Part shown: piece after piece, positions 24,709 through 34,207 of the stretch | Numbering within the stretch: position 1 is the stretch's first letter | Layout: each line of letters opens with the position of its first letter | Made by a program: the position numbers and the translations under genes | The notes under the pieces: generated by a model | Seen by the model: only the letters and a program-made list of their open reading frames with translations | The model's database searches: none | What the model was told of the DNA's origin: nothing | Source of the DNA: an uncultured Lentisphaerota bacterium | Lineage (GTDB): Bacteria > Verrucomicrobiota > Kiritimatiellia > CAIQIC01 | DNA: 64,000 nucleotides | Assembly (NCBI GenBank): GCA_903889245.1 | Contig: CAISWQ010000040.1 | Span: forward strand, 1-64,000 | Direction: 5' to 3'

Positions 24709-26310
24709 TTATTTCAGCAGCGGCGGCGTACTGCGCTTGGCGGCGCGCTGCTCGCGATAGAGTTGCCCCATGCGGTGGACGCGTTCGGCCTGCGCCGCAT
24801 CGGCGATCAAGTTTTTCTTTTCGGCCAGATCCTCGGCCAAGTTATAAAGTGCAGCCGGTTGGTCCACGATGTTGAGCGTGAGCTTCCAGTCGCCTTCGCG
24901 CAGCGCGTGCGGCATATGGTCGCTGCTGGATTTGAGCGCCCGCCCCTTGGCCTTCGCGCCTTGGGCTTTCGTCGCCTTGCCCACGGCGGCGTAGGCGGCG
25001 TTAAAGCTCTGCCCTTGCGCGGGCACAGCCTCGGCAAAGGCATCGCGGTTCGGGCTGCCCTGCACCAGCAAGGTCTGGCGCACAGGCTGGCGGTCATCCC
25101 GCTGACCGAGCAACACGGGCAGCAGGCTGATGCTGTCGCGGGCCTGATCGGCGCCGGGCTTGGCTCCGGCCACCTCGGCGAAGGTCGCGACGGCATCGTG
25201 CGCGCCGATGAGCTGCTGGCGCACACTGCCGGGCGCAATCTTTGAACCGGCGGCGGTGCCATCACCCCAGCGCACGAGGAACGGCACGCGATGTCCGCCC
25301 TCATAGATGAACGACTTGCAGCCGCGCAGTCCGCCCACGGCGTCGTGACCGCACTCGCGCTCGAAGGGCAGTCCGCCGTTGTCGCTGGTGAAAACCAGCA
25401 GCGTGTTGGCCAGCAACCCGCGCTGTTCCAACGCCGCGGTCAGCTTGCCGAGCAACACATCGGTTTCCACCACCATGTCGGTGTGCTCGGTCATCTGCGA
25501 GGCGCCCTTCACCGGGGTGCCCAGCACGTGCTCCGGCGGAGTGTAGGGGCTGTGCGAGCCATCGGTGCAGAAGTGCAGGTAGAACGGTTGGTCCTTGCCG
25601 GCGGCCTTGTTCTTCGCCAGATGCTCATCCAGAAAGGCGATGGCCTTGGTGAGGATGAGCTCGCCCACCTTGCTGCTGTCGAAATCCGGCAGACCCGGCC
25701 CGGCGCTCGGAATCATGCCGCCGCCTTGCGGCCCCTTCTTGAGCTCCGTCACCTTCGTCGCATCGCCCGCGACGCGGTTGTTCTCCAGGAACAGGAAGGG
25801 CGGCAAGGCATGGCCGCCGGACAAAATATAGGAATAGTCAAAACCCCACTGGAGCGGACCGCTCGTCATCGGCTTGCTCCAATCCACTTCCTTGCCATCC
25901 GCGGTGTGCTCGAAGACGCCGCCGACGTTGATCTTGCCGAACATCGCAGTGCGATAGCCGGCCGCCTGCAGCAGGTGCCCAATGGTTTTCTGGCCAGGCA
26001 GGAAATAGGTCCCCCGGTCAAAATCCCAGACTCCATTCGCCGCCAGACCGCGCCAGGGATAGTTGCCCGTGAGCATCGCGTAGCGTGTGGGCGAGCACAG
26101 CGCCGCCGGCGTGTGCGCATCGGTGAAGCGCATGCCCGCCTGCGCGAGCTTCTCGATGTTGGGCGCAGGAATTTTGCTCGCCGGGTTGTAGCACCGGAAA
26201 TCGCCCCAGCCGATGTCATCGGTGAGAATCAGTACGATGTTCGGCGGCTGCGCGACCAGCGCGGTAAAGCTGCCGGCCAGCCATGCCAACAAGACAAGAC
26301 AGAATTTCAT
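24709..26310 (-). CDS. secreted Cys-type sulfatase (second of cluster)
   Basis: A 533-aa exported family-S1 sulfatase: signal peptide, NIVLILTDDIGWGD metal site, formylglycine motif C72-S-P-T-R in ALCSPTRYAMLTGNYPW, later FTSDNGGLPFER and YEGGHRVPFLVRW. The ATG at 26308-26310 overlaps the stop of the first sulfatase (ATGA) and starts a proper signal peptide; the longer upstream frame is only an overlap with the neighbouring gene. Its N-terminus resembles that of the third sulfatase (LLAWL near residues 7-11), pointing to an old tandem duplication. Confidence 0.93.
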   Translation of the reverse strand: MKFCLVLLAWLAGSFTALVAQPPNIVLILTDDIGWGDFRCYNPASKIPAPNIEKLAQAGMRFTDAHTPAALCSPTRYAMLTGNYPWRGLAANGVWDFDRGTYFLPGQKTIGHLLQAAGYRTAMFGKINVGGVFEHTADGKEVDWSKPMTSGPLQWGFDYSYILSGGHALPPFLFLENNRVAGDATKVTELKKGPQGGGMIPSAGPGLPDFDSSKVGELILTKAIAFLDEHLAKNKAAGKDQPFYLHFCTDGSHSPYTPPEHVLGTPVKGASQMTEHTDMVVETDVLLGKLTAALEQRGLLANTLLVFTSDNGGLPFERECGHDAVGGLRGCKSFIYEGGHRVPFLVRWGDGTAAGSKIAPGSVRQQLIGAHDAVATFAEVAGAKPGADQARDSISLLPVLLGQRDDRQPVRQTLLVQGSPNRDAFAEAVPAQGQSFNAAYAAVGKATKAQGAKAKGRALKSSSDHMPHALREGDWKLTLNIVDQPAALYNLAEDLAEKKNLIADAAQAERVHRMGQLYREQRAAKRSTPPLLK

Positions 26311-26488
26311 CGGGCGGTTTCCTTCTTGGGTTTGTCGCGCGCGGCGGATTGTTCGGGATGCGGGCGCGGCTGCGCGTTCACGGCGTCGAACGCCTGCTTC
26401 AGGCGCGCGACCACGTCGGGATGTTGCGCGGCCACGTCGTGCTGCTCGGCGGGATCGGCGAGTAGATCGAAGAGCTGCATAGGCGCGG
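26304..26488. repeat. direct repeat, upstream copy (sulfatase C-terminal tail)
   Basis: Near-identical partner of 24416-24600. It encodes the C-terminal tail of the first sulfatase, again ending in the ATGA junction with the next sulfatase start. Confidence 0.9.
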
Positions 26489-27743
26489 GCGCGTCGCCGG
26501 AGCATACGCCGGGATGCTCGCTGGGCTGATACTGCTCGTGGGGCGCGAGGATCGTCACGCCATCCGGTCCGCGCGGATCCACCCACGGCTGGCCGCTCTT
26601 GCCGAGCTTGAGGAACTGGTCGGCCGGCGCGAGCACGTGCAGCTTCCAGCGCGCGTCGCGCGCGGTGGCGAGCTGCGGCCCGCGTACGCCGAAGATGACG
26701 GCGTGCGGGCTGGGCGCATCCGAACAGAACAGTGGCATGATGTCGCAGCCATCGAGCGCGAGTCCCGCGGGCGGCGCGACCTGCGCGGCCTGCAGCGCGG
26801 TGGAGAACAGGTCCATCATCACCGCCGGCTGGCTGCTGACGTGCCCGGCGGGGATCTTCCCCGGCCAACGCGCGAGGCACGGCACGCGGTAGCCGCCCTC
26901 GTAGGTGCTGCCCTTCATGCCACGCAGGCCGCCGCTGCTGCCGCCGAACCACGGCCCGTTGTCGCTGGTGAAGAGCACGAGCGTCTGCTCCTCGAGGCCG
27001 AGCGCCTTCAACTTCGCGAGCAATTCGCCGACACTCCAGTCCAGCTCGCTCATCGCGTCGCCATAAAGCCCCGCGCCGCTGTGCTTGTAGCGTTCCTCGG
27101 CGACGGCGAGCGGCTTGTGGACGAGCATCTGCGCGAAGTAGAGGAAGAACGGCCGCGCCCGGTTCCGCTCCACGAAGTCCAGCGCGCGCGCCGTGTAGCG
27201 CTGCGTCAAGGTCGCCTGCACCACCGGATACTCCACGCGCTGCGTGCCTTCGAGCACCTGTACGGGCCGCATGTCGTTTGAATAGGGGATGCCGAGATAT
27301 TCATCGAACCCCCGGCGCGTCGGCAGCCACTCCGGCTTGGCGTGGCCCAGATGCCACTTGCCGACCATGCCCGTCGCGTAGCCCGCCTGCTTGAGCAGTT
27401 GCGGCAGCGTGACCTCGTCCTCCGGCAGATGCAGCCCATCGGCCGCCGGCCCGGCGTCGGGCGTCGGGTTCTGCGTCATGCCGCAGCGGAACGGATAGCG
27501 CCCGGTCATCAGCGTCGCGCGCGTCGGTGCGCAGAACGCCGCGGCGCAGTTGAAGTGCGTCAGCCGCGCGCCCTCGGCCGCGAGCCGGTCGAGGTTGGGC
27601 GTCTTGAACTTCGCGTGGCCATAGCAGCCGAGGTCACCGTAGCCGAGGTCGTCGGCCAGGATCAGCACGATGTTCGGCCGCGGCGCGGCGGGCGCGGTCC
27701 ATGTGGCGAGCAGCAGGGCGCTGGCAATGATTATTTTTTTCAT
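26307..27743 (-). CDS. secreted Cys-type sulfatase (first of cluster)
   Basis: A 478-aa exported family-S1 sulfatase heading a five-gene operon. Signal peptide MKKIIIASALLLATWTAPAA, metal site NIVLILADDLGYGDLGCYG, formylglycine motif C71-A-P-T-R in AFCAPTRATLMTGRYPFR, then KWHLGHAKPEW and FTSDNGPWFGG. The last 58 residues are duplicated in the remnant gene downstream. The ATG at 27741-27743 starts the signal peptide; the longer frame runs back through the palindrome cluster. It precedes the second sulfatase with a 4-base overlap. Confidence 0.93.
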   Translation of the reverse strand: MKKIIIASALLLATWTAPAAPRPNIVLILADDLGYGDLGCYGHAKFKTPNLDRLAAEGARLTHFNCAAAFCAPTRATLMTGRYPFRCGMTQNPTPDAGPAADGLHLPEDEVTLPQLLKQAGYATGMVGKWHLGHAKPEWLPTRRGFDEYLGIPYSNDMRPVQVLEGTQRVEYPVVQATLTQRYTARALDFVERNRARPFFLYFAQMLVHKPLAVAEERYKHSGAGLYGDAMSELDWSVGELLAKLKALGLEEQTLVLFTSDNGPWFGGSSGGLRGMKGSTYEGGYRVPCLARWPGKIPAGHVSSQPAVMMDLFSTALQAAQVAPPAGLALDGCDIMPLFCSDAPSPHAVIFGVRGPQLATARDARWKLHVLAPADQFLKLGKSGQPWVDPRGPDGVTILAPHEQYQPSEHPGVCSGDAPAPMQLFDLLADPAEQHDVAAQHPDVVARLKQAFDAVNAQPRPHPEQSAARDKPKKETAR

Positions 27744-27789
27744 GGTGCAATCATCCTTTTTTGGCAACGCGGAGGTGTGGCGGTGACAC

Positions 27790-27863
27790 GTTTCCAAGGC
27801 TTGGAAAAGCGCGGTGTTGTTTTTTCCAAGCCTTGGAAAAACACGCGGAAAATTTTCCAGCCG
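27790..27863. repeat. palindrome cluster 6 (2 copies plus a half copy)
   Basis: Copies centred at about 27799 and 27831 (32 bp apart). A TTTTCCA half-site would centre at about 27862, 31 bp further on. Located between the GH4 gene stop and the first sulfatase start. Confidence 0.85.
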
Positions 27864-27897
27864 CCCACGCACGGTCATCTCCGGCCTCGCATCCACC

Positions 27898-29316
27898 TCA
27901 TGCCTGCGCGAGTTTGCCGAAGCGGTTGGCGATGGCGAGCGCCGGGTCGAGCGGCACCTCGGCGCGCTTGACGTTGGCGGGCACACGGATTGCCGGGACG
28001 GCGCGCAGTTGCCGGCCGGCGAACTGCGGCAGATAGGCGCGTTCCGCCTCCAGCATCTCCGCGGTCATCCGCCGGATTTCATCGAGCGTCAGCACCGCCG
28101 CGGTCAGCGGGTCGAGCGCGATCGCCTGCATCACGAGCTCGGGGTCGCCGGAGAAGCTGGCCTCGACGGCCAGCCCCTGCACGAGCACGTTGGTCAGGTT
28201 CAGCGCGGCGCACTGCGGCGGCAGGTTGCCGATGACCGTGGGGTGCAGGCCGAGGCGGTCCACATAGACCGGCACCTCGACGCAGCAGCCGTCAGGCAGA
28301 TTCGTGATGTAGCCATCGTTGCGGACGTTGCCGTTGAGCCGGAAGACGACACCGGTCTCCTTGGCCTCGATGATGTGCGAGCAGTATTCCGCGCTGCGCG
28401 GGCCGAGCTTGGTGGACTCGATGGAGAGCGGGTCCGTCTTCGCGAACTTCTCGGCGAGCATCGCGCAGTATTTATAGTACGCGCCCGTCTCGCCGCCGAA
28501 CGAGGGCTCGTCGCAGTAGAGGTCGAGCGCCTTTTTGTTTTTGCGGAAGTACGGCAGGTACTCGGAGAGATGCCCGGTGCTCTCGGTCATGAAATAGCCG
28601 AAGTGCCGCAGGACCTCGCCGCGCACCTTCTCGTTCACGTAGAAGCCGGGCTGCTCGAAATTCTTTTTCAGCAGCGGGTAGAGGTCCCGGCCCCGGTGCT
28701 CCAGCTTGAGGAACCACGCCATGTGGTTGATGCCGGCGGCGACGAAATCAATCTCGGCCTTCGGCGCGCCCGCGTAGCTGGCGATCAAATCCATCGTCGT
28801 CTGCACGCCGTGGCAGAGGCCGACGAACTGCAGGCCCGGCACGCGGCCGAGCGCCCAGCAGCACATCGCCATCGGGTTGGCGTAGTTGAACACGATCGCG
28901 TTCGGACACAGCTCCTGCACGTCGCGCGCGATCTCCAGCAACTTCGGGATGTGGCGCAGCGCGCGGAAGACGCCGCCGGGGCCCAGCGTGTCGGCGATGC
29001 ACTGGTCCACGCCGTACTTGAGCGGAATCTCGTAGTCCTGCTTGAACTCCGCGACGCCGCCGGCTTGGATCATGATGACCACATAGTCCGCGCCCTTGAG
29101 CGCCTCGCGGCGGTCGGTGGTCGCGGTAACGGTCGCCTTGACCTTGTTGTCGCGGATCATGCGCCCGACGAAGTCGCGCATCTTGTCAAGCCGCGTGTGC
29201 GTCAGCGCCATCAGGCGATACTCGCTGCCCTCCAGCGCTTTGGTCGCGAGGAAATCCGACATCAGGGTTTTGCAGAACACCAGGCTGCCGGCGCCGAGCA
29301 TTGCTATCTTGGCCAT
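27898..29316 (-). CDS. GH4-family alpha-glycosidase (NAD+/metal dependent)
   Basis: A 472-aa cytoplasmic enzyme of glycoside hydrolase family 4. It has the N-terminal Rossmann start MAKIAMLGAGSLVF, NYANPMAM near residue 144, the metal and active-site segment C168-H-G-V-Q, and a following INHMAWF. GH4 enzymes such as alpha-galactosidase MelA use NAD+ and Mn2+ in an oxidation-elimination mechanism. The CHGVQ form is closest to alpha-galactosidase/alpha-galacturonidase members, but the substrate is not certain. It has its own promoter and an AAGGAG ribosome-binding site. It probably processes sugars released by the exported enzymes of this island. Confidence 0.92.
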   Translation of the reverse strand: MAKIAMLGAGSLVFCKTLMSDFLATKALEGSEYRLMALTHTRLDKMRDFVGRMIRDNKVKATVTATTDRREALKGADYVVIMIQAGGVAEFKQDYEIPLKYGVDQCIADTLGPGGVFRALRHIPKLLEIARDVQELCPNAIVFNYANPMAMCCWALGRVPGLQFVGLCHGVQTTMDLIASYAGAPKAEIDFVAAGINHMAWFLKLEHRGRDLYPLLKKNFEQPGFYVNEKVRGEVLRHFGYFMTESTGHLSEYLPYFRKNKKALDLYCDEPSFGGETGAYYKYCAMLAEKFAKTDPLSIESTKLGPRSAEYCSHIIEAKETGVVFRLNGNVRNDGYITNLPDGCCVEVPVYVDRLGLHPTVIGNLPPQCAALNLTNVLVQGLAVEASFSGDPELVMQAIALDPLTAAVLTLDEIRRMTAEMLEAERAYLPQFAGRQLRAVPAIRVPANVKRAEVPLDPALAIANRFGKLAQA

Positions 29317-29340
29317 GTTGTACTCCTTCGGTTGGTTGCC

Positions 29341-29368
29341 ATCATACGGGCGTCGCCGCCCGGCTCAA
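29341..29368 (-). promoter_or_regulatory. predicted sigma70 promoter of the GH4 gene
   Basis: On the minus strand, TTGAGC (29363-29368), 16-bp spacer, TATGAT (29341-29346), about 25 bases before the ATG, in the short gap after the HEAT/FG-GAP gene. Confidence 0.5.
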
Positions 29369-29377
29369 GTTGCTTTT

Positions 29378-32300
29378 TCAATTCGCCTTCCGGGGCGCGG
29401 GTTGGGTCAGGTGGATGAAGAGGCCTTTCTTGTTCGCGACGATGACGTCGGGGCGCGCGTCGCCGTTGAGGTCGCTGGCGGCGACCTGCGTGCCGACGCC
29501 GCTATCATCATCAATCAGGTGCGGCACGAACGTCGCGCCGCCCTGGCCGTCGCGGCGCGTCTCCAGCCAGAAGACGAGGGCGGGCGCGTCGGGCTCTTTG
29601 TCGCCGGTCGGGCCGTGCGCCCAGTAGCGTTTGCCGGTGAGGACATCCTTCACGCCGTCGCCGTTCATGTCCACCAGTTCCAGCGCGTGTAGCTGGCTGA
29701 CGCGGAAGGCGGACGAGTTCAAATCCGGCGCGGGCGGAAGAATGATGTATTGCCGCCAGGCAGGTGCGCCAGCGCCGCTGCGAATTTGCTTCCACCAGAC
29801 CAAACCGTAGTGGTGACAGTGCCACGCGGTGATGAGGTCGGCGCGGCCATCGCCATCCACATCGCCGACGAGCATCTGCGCGCCGGCCGCCGCGAACTGC
29901 TGCGGATGAAACACCCACGGCTGGCCCGGCGTTGCCTGCGCGGGTTGTTCCCACCAGCCGAGCGCCTCAACCACGTCGGTGCGCCCGTCGCCATTGATGT
30001 CGCCGAAGCCGAGGCCGTGCGTGAACCGGAAATAACGCTTGTCCTGTTTCGAGATGGCGTGAAACACCCACGGCTCTTCCGGTTTCGCTGGCTCCGCCGT
30101 CGCGTAGCCGAGGTAGCCATCGTTGCAGAAAATGAGTTCGGGCCGGCCATCGCCGTTGAGGTCGCCCCACACGGGCGACTCGTTGCCGACGAAGGTATAG
30201 GCCAGGTGCTGTTTCCACGGCCCGGTTTTGCCCGCGGAGTTTTCGTACCAGAAGGCCTCCTTGCCGGGCATGGGAACGCACAGGATATCGGTCCAGCCGT
30301 CGTCGTTGAAATCACCGGTGTAGGTCAGGAAGTTGTCGGAGTAACCCTTCGGGTCGAAGGTTTTCGCCGGCCGGTAGGCGTGCCGCTGCTGGAAGTCCGG
30401 CCCCGCAAACCAGAACGGGCCCGCGACGACATCCAACTTTCCATCGCGGTTGAAGTCGCCAGAGTAGGCGCCCTCGGCGTAGAACTGGTCGGAGAGTTTC
30501 AGCCGCTTGAACGCGTCGCGCGGAGGGAGAACAGCAGGTTTTGGCGGCGGCCCGGCCGGCGCGGCATGTGCGGCGGGCGCACCGGCGCGCACGATCCGGG
30601 CGCACGCGAACCAGCCGCCGCCGCCCTGCGTGATCTTGAGCATGAGGACGTTCTTGCCCTGCTTGAGCTTGATCGGCGCCGCGTCCTGATCGGGCAGGCC
30701 GTGACGATCCACGTTGTTGCTGTGGACGACGACGCCGTTCAGCCACGCCTTCACGCCATCGTCGCTGCCAAGCAGCAGCGTCGCGTCGCCATCCTGCGGC
30801 GCGATGATCTCCGTCTTCAGGTAGGCCGCGCAATTCACCTGGTCCGGGAACATCGCCAGGAGGTTCACCCGGTCGGCCTTCGGCACGGGTTTCCACTCCA
30901 CTTTTTCGCCGGGTTTTTCCGGCCCGAACGCGATGTCGAAAAGCTTGAGCGCGCCGGTCACGCCGGGTTGGCTGTAGGGACCGCACACGAGCCAGTCGCG
31001 GATGAAGGGCCCGCCCATCTTGGGGGTCGCGCCGCCTGCTTTCGGTTGCACGCCGGCGAGATGCGCGCGAATCTGGCGCGCGGCGACCTCGGCCTCGGCC
31101 TTGACTGCGGTATCGGCACGATATTTTTCCGCCAGTTCCAGCGCCGCGGGTAGCGCCACCTTGCCGAGTTCGGCCAGCCCCAGCCGCTTCTCGTCGGGTC
31201 GTTGCGCGGCGGCGAGTCCCTCGGCGCACAGTTTGAGACGCTCCGGGGCCGGCGTTTTTCCAGCCTGCGCCACGAGCCGCCAGTAGCCGCGCAGCGCGAG
31301 CACACGCTGCGTTTCGCCGGCTGCCTCGCGCGCCAGCGCCAGCAAGGCCGGCAGCGCCTCGACATCCGCAAAGTCCGCCAGCGCGCGCACCGCCGCATCG
31401 CGCAGGTCCGCGTTGGAACCCCTAGCGCCGGCCTGCAAGGCGGCGAGCGCCTGCGGGCCGCCGATCCGGCCCGCCGTCCGCAGCAGCGTGCAACGCGTAG
31501 GCAGGTCCGCATCCGGCCGAGCCTCCAGAGCCAGCGCCACCAACGGCTCGCGCTGCACCGAGCGCGCCGCCAGCGCAACGAAGGCGGACTCCGCGGCATC
31601 GCGAGCGGCATCGGTTTTCGCGCGTAGGATCAGCTCGAACAGCGCCTCGGCCTGCGCCCCGGTTGCAAGCTCCTGTAGCGCCCGGATCGCAGCCAGGCTC
31701 ACCCTGGCATCGCCGGTCTGCGCCAGTTTCAGCAGCGCCGGCGCAGTTGCTTTTTCGCCGCGCTTCACGAGCACTTGCATCACCTCGGCCTGGATTTTCG
31801 ATGGCGACAGTTCGAGCTGTGCGACCAGCGCGCCGCCGACCTCGCCGCGGTGCAGGCGCCGCAAGACCAGCCGGGCCGCCTCGCGCTCGGCGTCCGTGCC
31901 CGCCAGGGCCACGACCAGCATCGGGACGTGCGTGGCATCGCCAAGCGCGCCCAGCGCCTTGATCGCCGCGACGCGCACCGCCGCGTCGGGACTGCGCGCC
32001 AGCGCAGCCACCGCCGGGGCGGCGGCTGCGTCGCCACGCTGGCCCAGCGCCTCCAGCAGCGCGACCTGCGCGAGCGGAGCGATGGCGGGCAGAACCTCCG
32101 CGATTTTTTGCGCCGCGCCGCGGCCCGGAAGTTCACGCACGAGCGGGACCGCGGCCACCTGCAACACGGGATCTTTCCCCTTGAGCGCCTCACAAACGAG
32201 CGCGACGCCGTCACCATCCGCCGCCAGCGCCAGCGTACGCAAGGCGGCGGCCCGCACTTCGTCGGGCTCCGTCGGCGAAAAAAGCTCCTTGCCGATGGTC

Positions 32301-32842
32301 ACCGCCTGTCCACGTTCGCGCGTTGCGCAGCCGAGCAGCGCCTCGGCGAGCGCACGCTGTAGCGGTGCCGGCGCGCTCCGCCTTGCTTGCATCAGCGCAG
32401 CGAGCGCGTCCTGGCCCCCGATGCGGCCCAGCGCCCGTGCGGATGCCGCCGCCACCAGCGCGTCGCGGTCCGCGAGCAACTTGATCAAGTCCGGCACAGC
32501 GCGCGCGTCGCGCCGCTCGCCGAGCGCGTGGGCGAGCGCGGCCTTGGCTTTGCCGCCGGTCGTGAACAGCGCCGCGCGTAACGCAGCGCCTGCCTCGGCG
32601 CACGGCATCGTTTCCAGCGCGTCGAGCGCCCCTTGCCAGAGATCATCATCGGCCAGCAACGCGGCCAGCGGCGGCACCGCCTGGGCGGTACCGCTTTGCT
32701 TCAGCCGTTGCAACGCGCTGCACTTGGCCGCCGTGTCGGCGGCGGCGTTTTGCAGGACGGCCAGCGCTTCTTGTTCGGGGGCGGCGTCTGCGGCCAGCGT
32801 CCAGGTGGCGGTCACGAGGAGCAGCAGGAAGATGTTTTTCAT
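29378..32842 (-). CDS. exported HEAT-repeat / FG-GAP beta-propeller protein
   Basis: A 1154-aa protein: signal peptide (about 1-20), then about 580 residues of HEAT-like helical repeats (AVPPLAALLADDDLWQGALDAL, AVPDLIKLLADRDALVAAASARALG and many more). A lectin-like or PA14-like sandwich follows (about 620-770, FIRDWLVCGPYSQPGV, LLLGSDDGVKAWLNGVVVH), then seven FG-GAP/VCBS units from about residue 790, each with a calcium-type DxNxDGxxD loop (DFNRDGKLD, DFNDDGWTD, DLNGDGRPE, DINGDGRTD, DVDGDGRAD, DMNGDGVKD, DLNGDARPD). Seven units could close one propeller. Such proteins probably act in extracellular binding; no enzyme motif is seen. It follows the Gfo/Idh/MocA gene by 12 bases. Confidence 0.85.
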   Translation of the reverse strand: MKNIFLLLLVTATWTLAADAAPEQEALAVLQNAAADTAAKCSALQRLKQSGTAQAVPPLAALLADDDLWQGALDALETMPCAEAGAALRAALFTTGGKAKAALAHALGERRDARAVPDLIKLLADRDALVAAASARALGRIGGQDALAALMQARRSAPAPLQRALAEALLGCATRERGQAVTIGKELFSPTEPDEVRAAALRTLALAADGDGVALVCEALKGKDPVLQVAAVPLVRELPGRGAAQKIAEVLPAIAPLAQVALLEALGQRGDAAAAPAVAALARSPDAAVRVAAIKALGALGDATHVPMLVVALAGTDAEREAARLVLRRLHRGEVGGALVAQLELSPSKIQAEVMQVLVKRGEKATAPALLKLAQTGDARVSLAAIRALQELATGAQAEALFELILRAKTDAARDAAESAFVALAARSVQREPLVALALEARPDADLPTRCTLLRTAGRIGGPQALAALQAGARGSNADLRDAAVRALADFADVEALPALLALAREAAGETQRVLALRGYWRLVAQAGKTPAPERLKLCAEGLAAAQRPDEKRLGLAELGKVALPAALELAEKYRADTAVKAEAEVAARQIRAHLAGVQPKAGGATPKMGGPFIRDWLVCGPYSQPGVTGALKLFDIAFGPEKPGEKVEWKPVPKADRVNLLAMFPDQVNCAAYLKTEIIAPQDGDATLLLGSDDGVKAWLNGVVVHSNNVDRHGLPDQDAAPIKLKQGKNVLMLKITQGGGGWFACARIVRAGAPAAHAAPAGPPPKPAVLPPRDAFKRLKLSDQFYAEGAYSGDFNRDGKLDVVAGPFWFAGPDFQQRHAYRPAKTFDPKGYSDNFLTYTGDFNDDGWTDILCVPMPGKEAFWYENSAGKTGPWKQHLAYTFVGNESPVWGDLNGDGRPELIFCNDGYLGYATAEPAKPEEPWVFHAISKQDKRYFRFTHGLGFGDINGDGRTDVVEALGWWEQPAQATPGQPWVFHPQQFAAAGAQMLVGDVDGDGRADLITAWHCHHYGLVWWKQIRSGAGAPAWRQYIILPPAPDLNSSAFRVSQLHALELVDMNGDGVKDVLTGKRYWAHGPTGDKEPDAPALVFWLETRRDGQGGATFVPHLIDDDSGVGTQVAASDLNGDARPDVIVANKKGLFIHLTQPAPRKAN

Positions 32843-32854
32843 CAGGTGTTCTCC

Positions 32855-34171
32855 TTAGACCTGCCATGGCGGGCGGAAGGTGGTGGCGAGCAGGCGGTTC
32901 GCCTCGTCATCGCCGGGGAAGCATTCAGCAACGGGGTCCCACTTCAGCGTGCGCTTGAGCACGAGCGCGAGGCCGCCGAGGATAACCGTGCTGGCGGAGC
33001 GATGCGCCGTCTCGACGTCGCAGATCGGTCGCTTGCGGGTGCGCACGCATTCCAGAAAATTCCCCGCGTGGCTCGTGCTGTGATAGACCGCCGCCGCCCC
33101 CGGCCCCAGCGGCGCCGTGAGCAGCTCCGGATGCGAGGCTGTGATGTTGTCGCGATCCACCGCGACCCAGCCATTCGTGCCGATAAAGCGCGCGCCGCCG
33201 GAACCGCCGGGGCCACCCTCCGGCGGCAGGCAGGCATGCACCACCACGCCGTTCGCATAGCGATACTGCAGTACGTCCTTCTCGAAAAAGATCTCGACCG
33301 GCCCGCTGCGGTCGGCATCGAGCACCCACTGGATGAAGTCGTAGTGATGCGGCGCCCAGTTGATATCGCCCTCGCCCATGAACATGTGGGCATTGACCAC
33401 GCCAGCGAAGGGTTGCCACGGCGCAGGGCCGAGATAGAGGTCCCAATCCAGCCCCTCGGGCGCCGGCTTGGGTGGGCCAAAGCGCTTCCACGCGAATGTG
33501 CCGCCGGGCTTGAAGGCGTAGACCTCGCGCACCTTGCCAATGGCGCCGCTACGGACGATCTCGCAGGCATGCCGAAACTTGCCCTCATATTCCGAGCGCT
33601 GTTGCGTGCCGGCTTGGAACACGCGCCCATGACGCAGCACCGCCGCACGCATCGCCTGGCTCTCGCGGATTGTGATCGCCGTCGGTTTCTCGCAATACAC
33701 GTCCTTGCCCGCCTGCGCCGCCAACACCGACATCACGCCGTGCCAGTGGATCGGCGTCGAGATCACCACCGCGTCAATATCCTTCCGCGCCAGCAGGTCG
33801 CGGAAATCGTTGTAGGCCGAGCACGCGGTGTACTTGCCAGCGCCGAACCGCGCGGCATAAATTTCGTCGAGCCGTTGCCGGGCCGCCTCGCGCCGGTCCT
33901 TGAACACATCGCACACCGCCACCACCTGCACGTCGTCGCGTCCCGCGTAGCCGCCGGGCACATAGGTCCACCTGCCGCCGAAGAGATGGCCGCCGCTCTG
34001 CCCGTTCGGGCTGACGCCGATGAAGCCCACGTTGATGCGCTCGCTCGGCGGGATGAAGCCGCCGCGCCCAAGCGCCGACGCGGGCACGATCAGCGGCGCG
34101 GCCAGCGCGCCCGCGAGCGTGCCGAGGAACTGGCGGCGCGTGCGACCGGTGGTTGAGGCTGGGATTATCAT
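32855..34171 (-). CDS. Tat-exported Gfo/Idh/MocA oxidoreductase
   Basis: A 438-aa protein with a twin-arginine signal (TRRQFLGTLAGALAAP). The Rossmann domain begins NVGFIGVSPNGQSGG and includes CDVFKDRR, and the EKP motif (VYCEKPTAI) is present. A C-terminal alpha/beta domain with WDLYLGPAPWQPF and HHYDFIQWVLDADRS follows. Gfo/Idh/MocA proteins oxidise or reduce sugars with a tightly bound NAD(P). Tat export fits the export of a folded, cofactor-loaded enzyme. The substrate is unknown. It is in one transcript with the HEAT/FG-GAP gene. Confidence 0.88.
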   Translation of the reverse strand: MIIPASTTGRTRRQFLGTLAGALAAPLIVPASALGRGGFIPPSERINVGFIGVSPNGQSGGHLFGGRWTYVPGGYAGRDDVQVVAVCDVFKDRREAARQRLDEIYAARFGAGKYTACSAYNDFRDLLARKDIDAVVISTPIHWHGVMSVLAAQAGKDVYCEKPTAITIRESQAMRAAVLRHGRVFQAGTQQRSEYEGKFRHACEIVRSGAIGKVREVYAFKPGGTFAWKRFGPPKPAPEGLDWDLYLGPAPWQPFAGVVNAHMFMGEGDINWAPHHYDFIQWVLDADRSGPVEIFFEKDVLQYRYANGVVVHACLPPEGGPGGSGGARFIGTNGWVAVDRDNITASHPELLTAPLGPGAAAVYHSTSHAGNFLECVRTRKRPICDVETAHRSASTVILGGLALVLKRTLKWDPVAECFPGDDEANRLLATTFRPPWQV

Positions 34172-34207
34172 GGCTGCTCCCTTCGTGGCTGACGACGCCA
34201 GGCTGAA

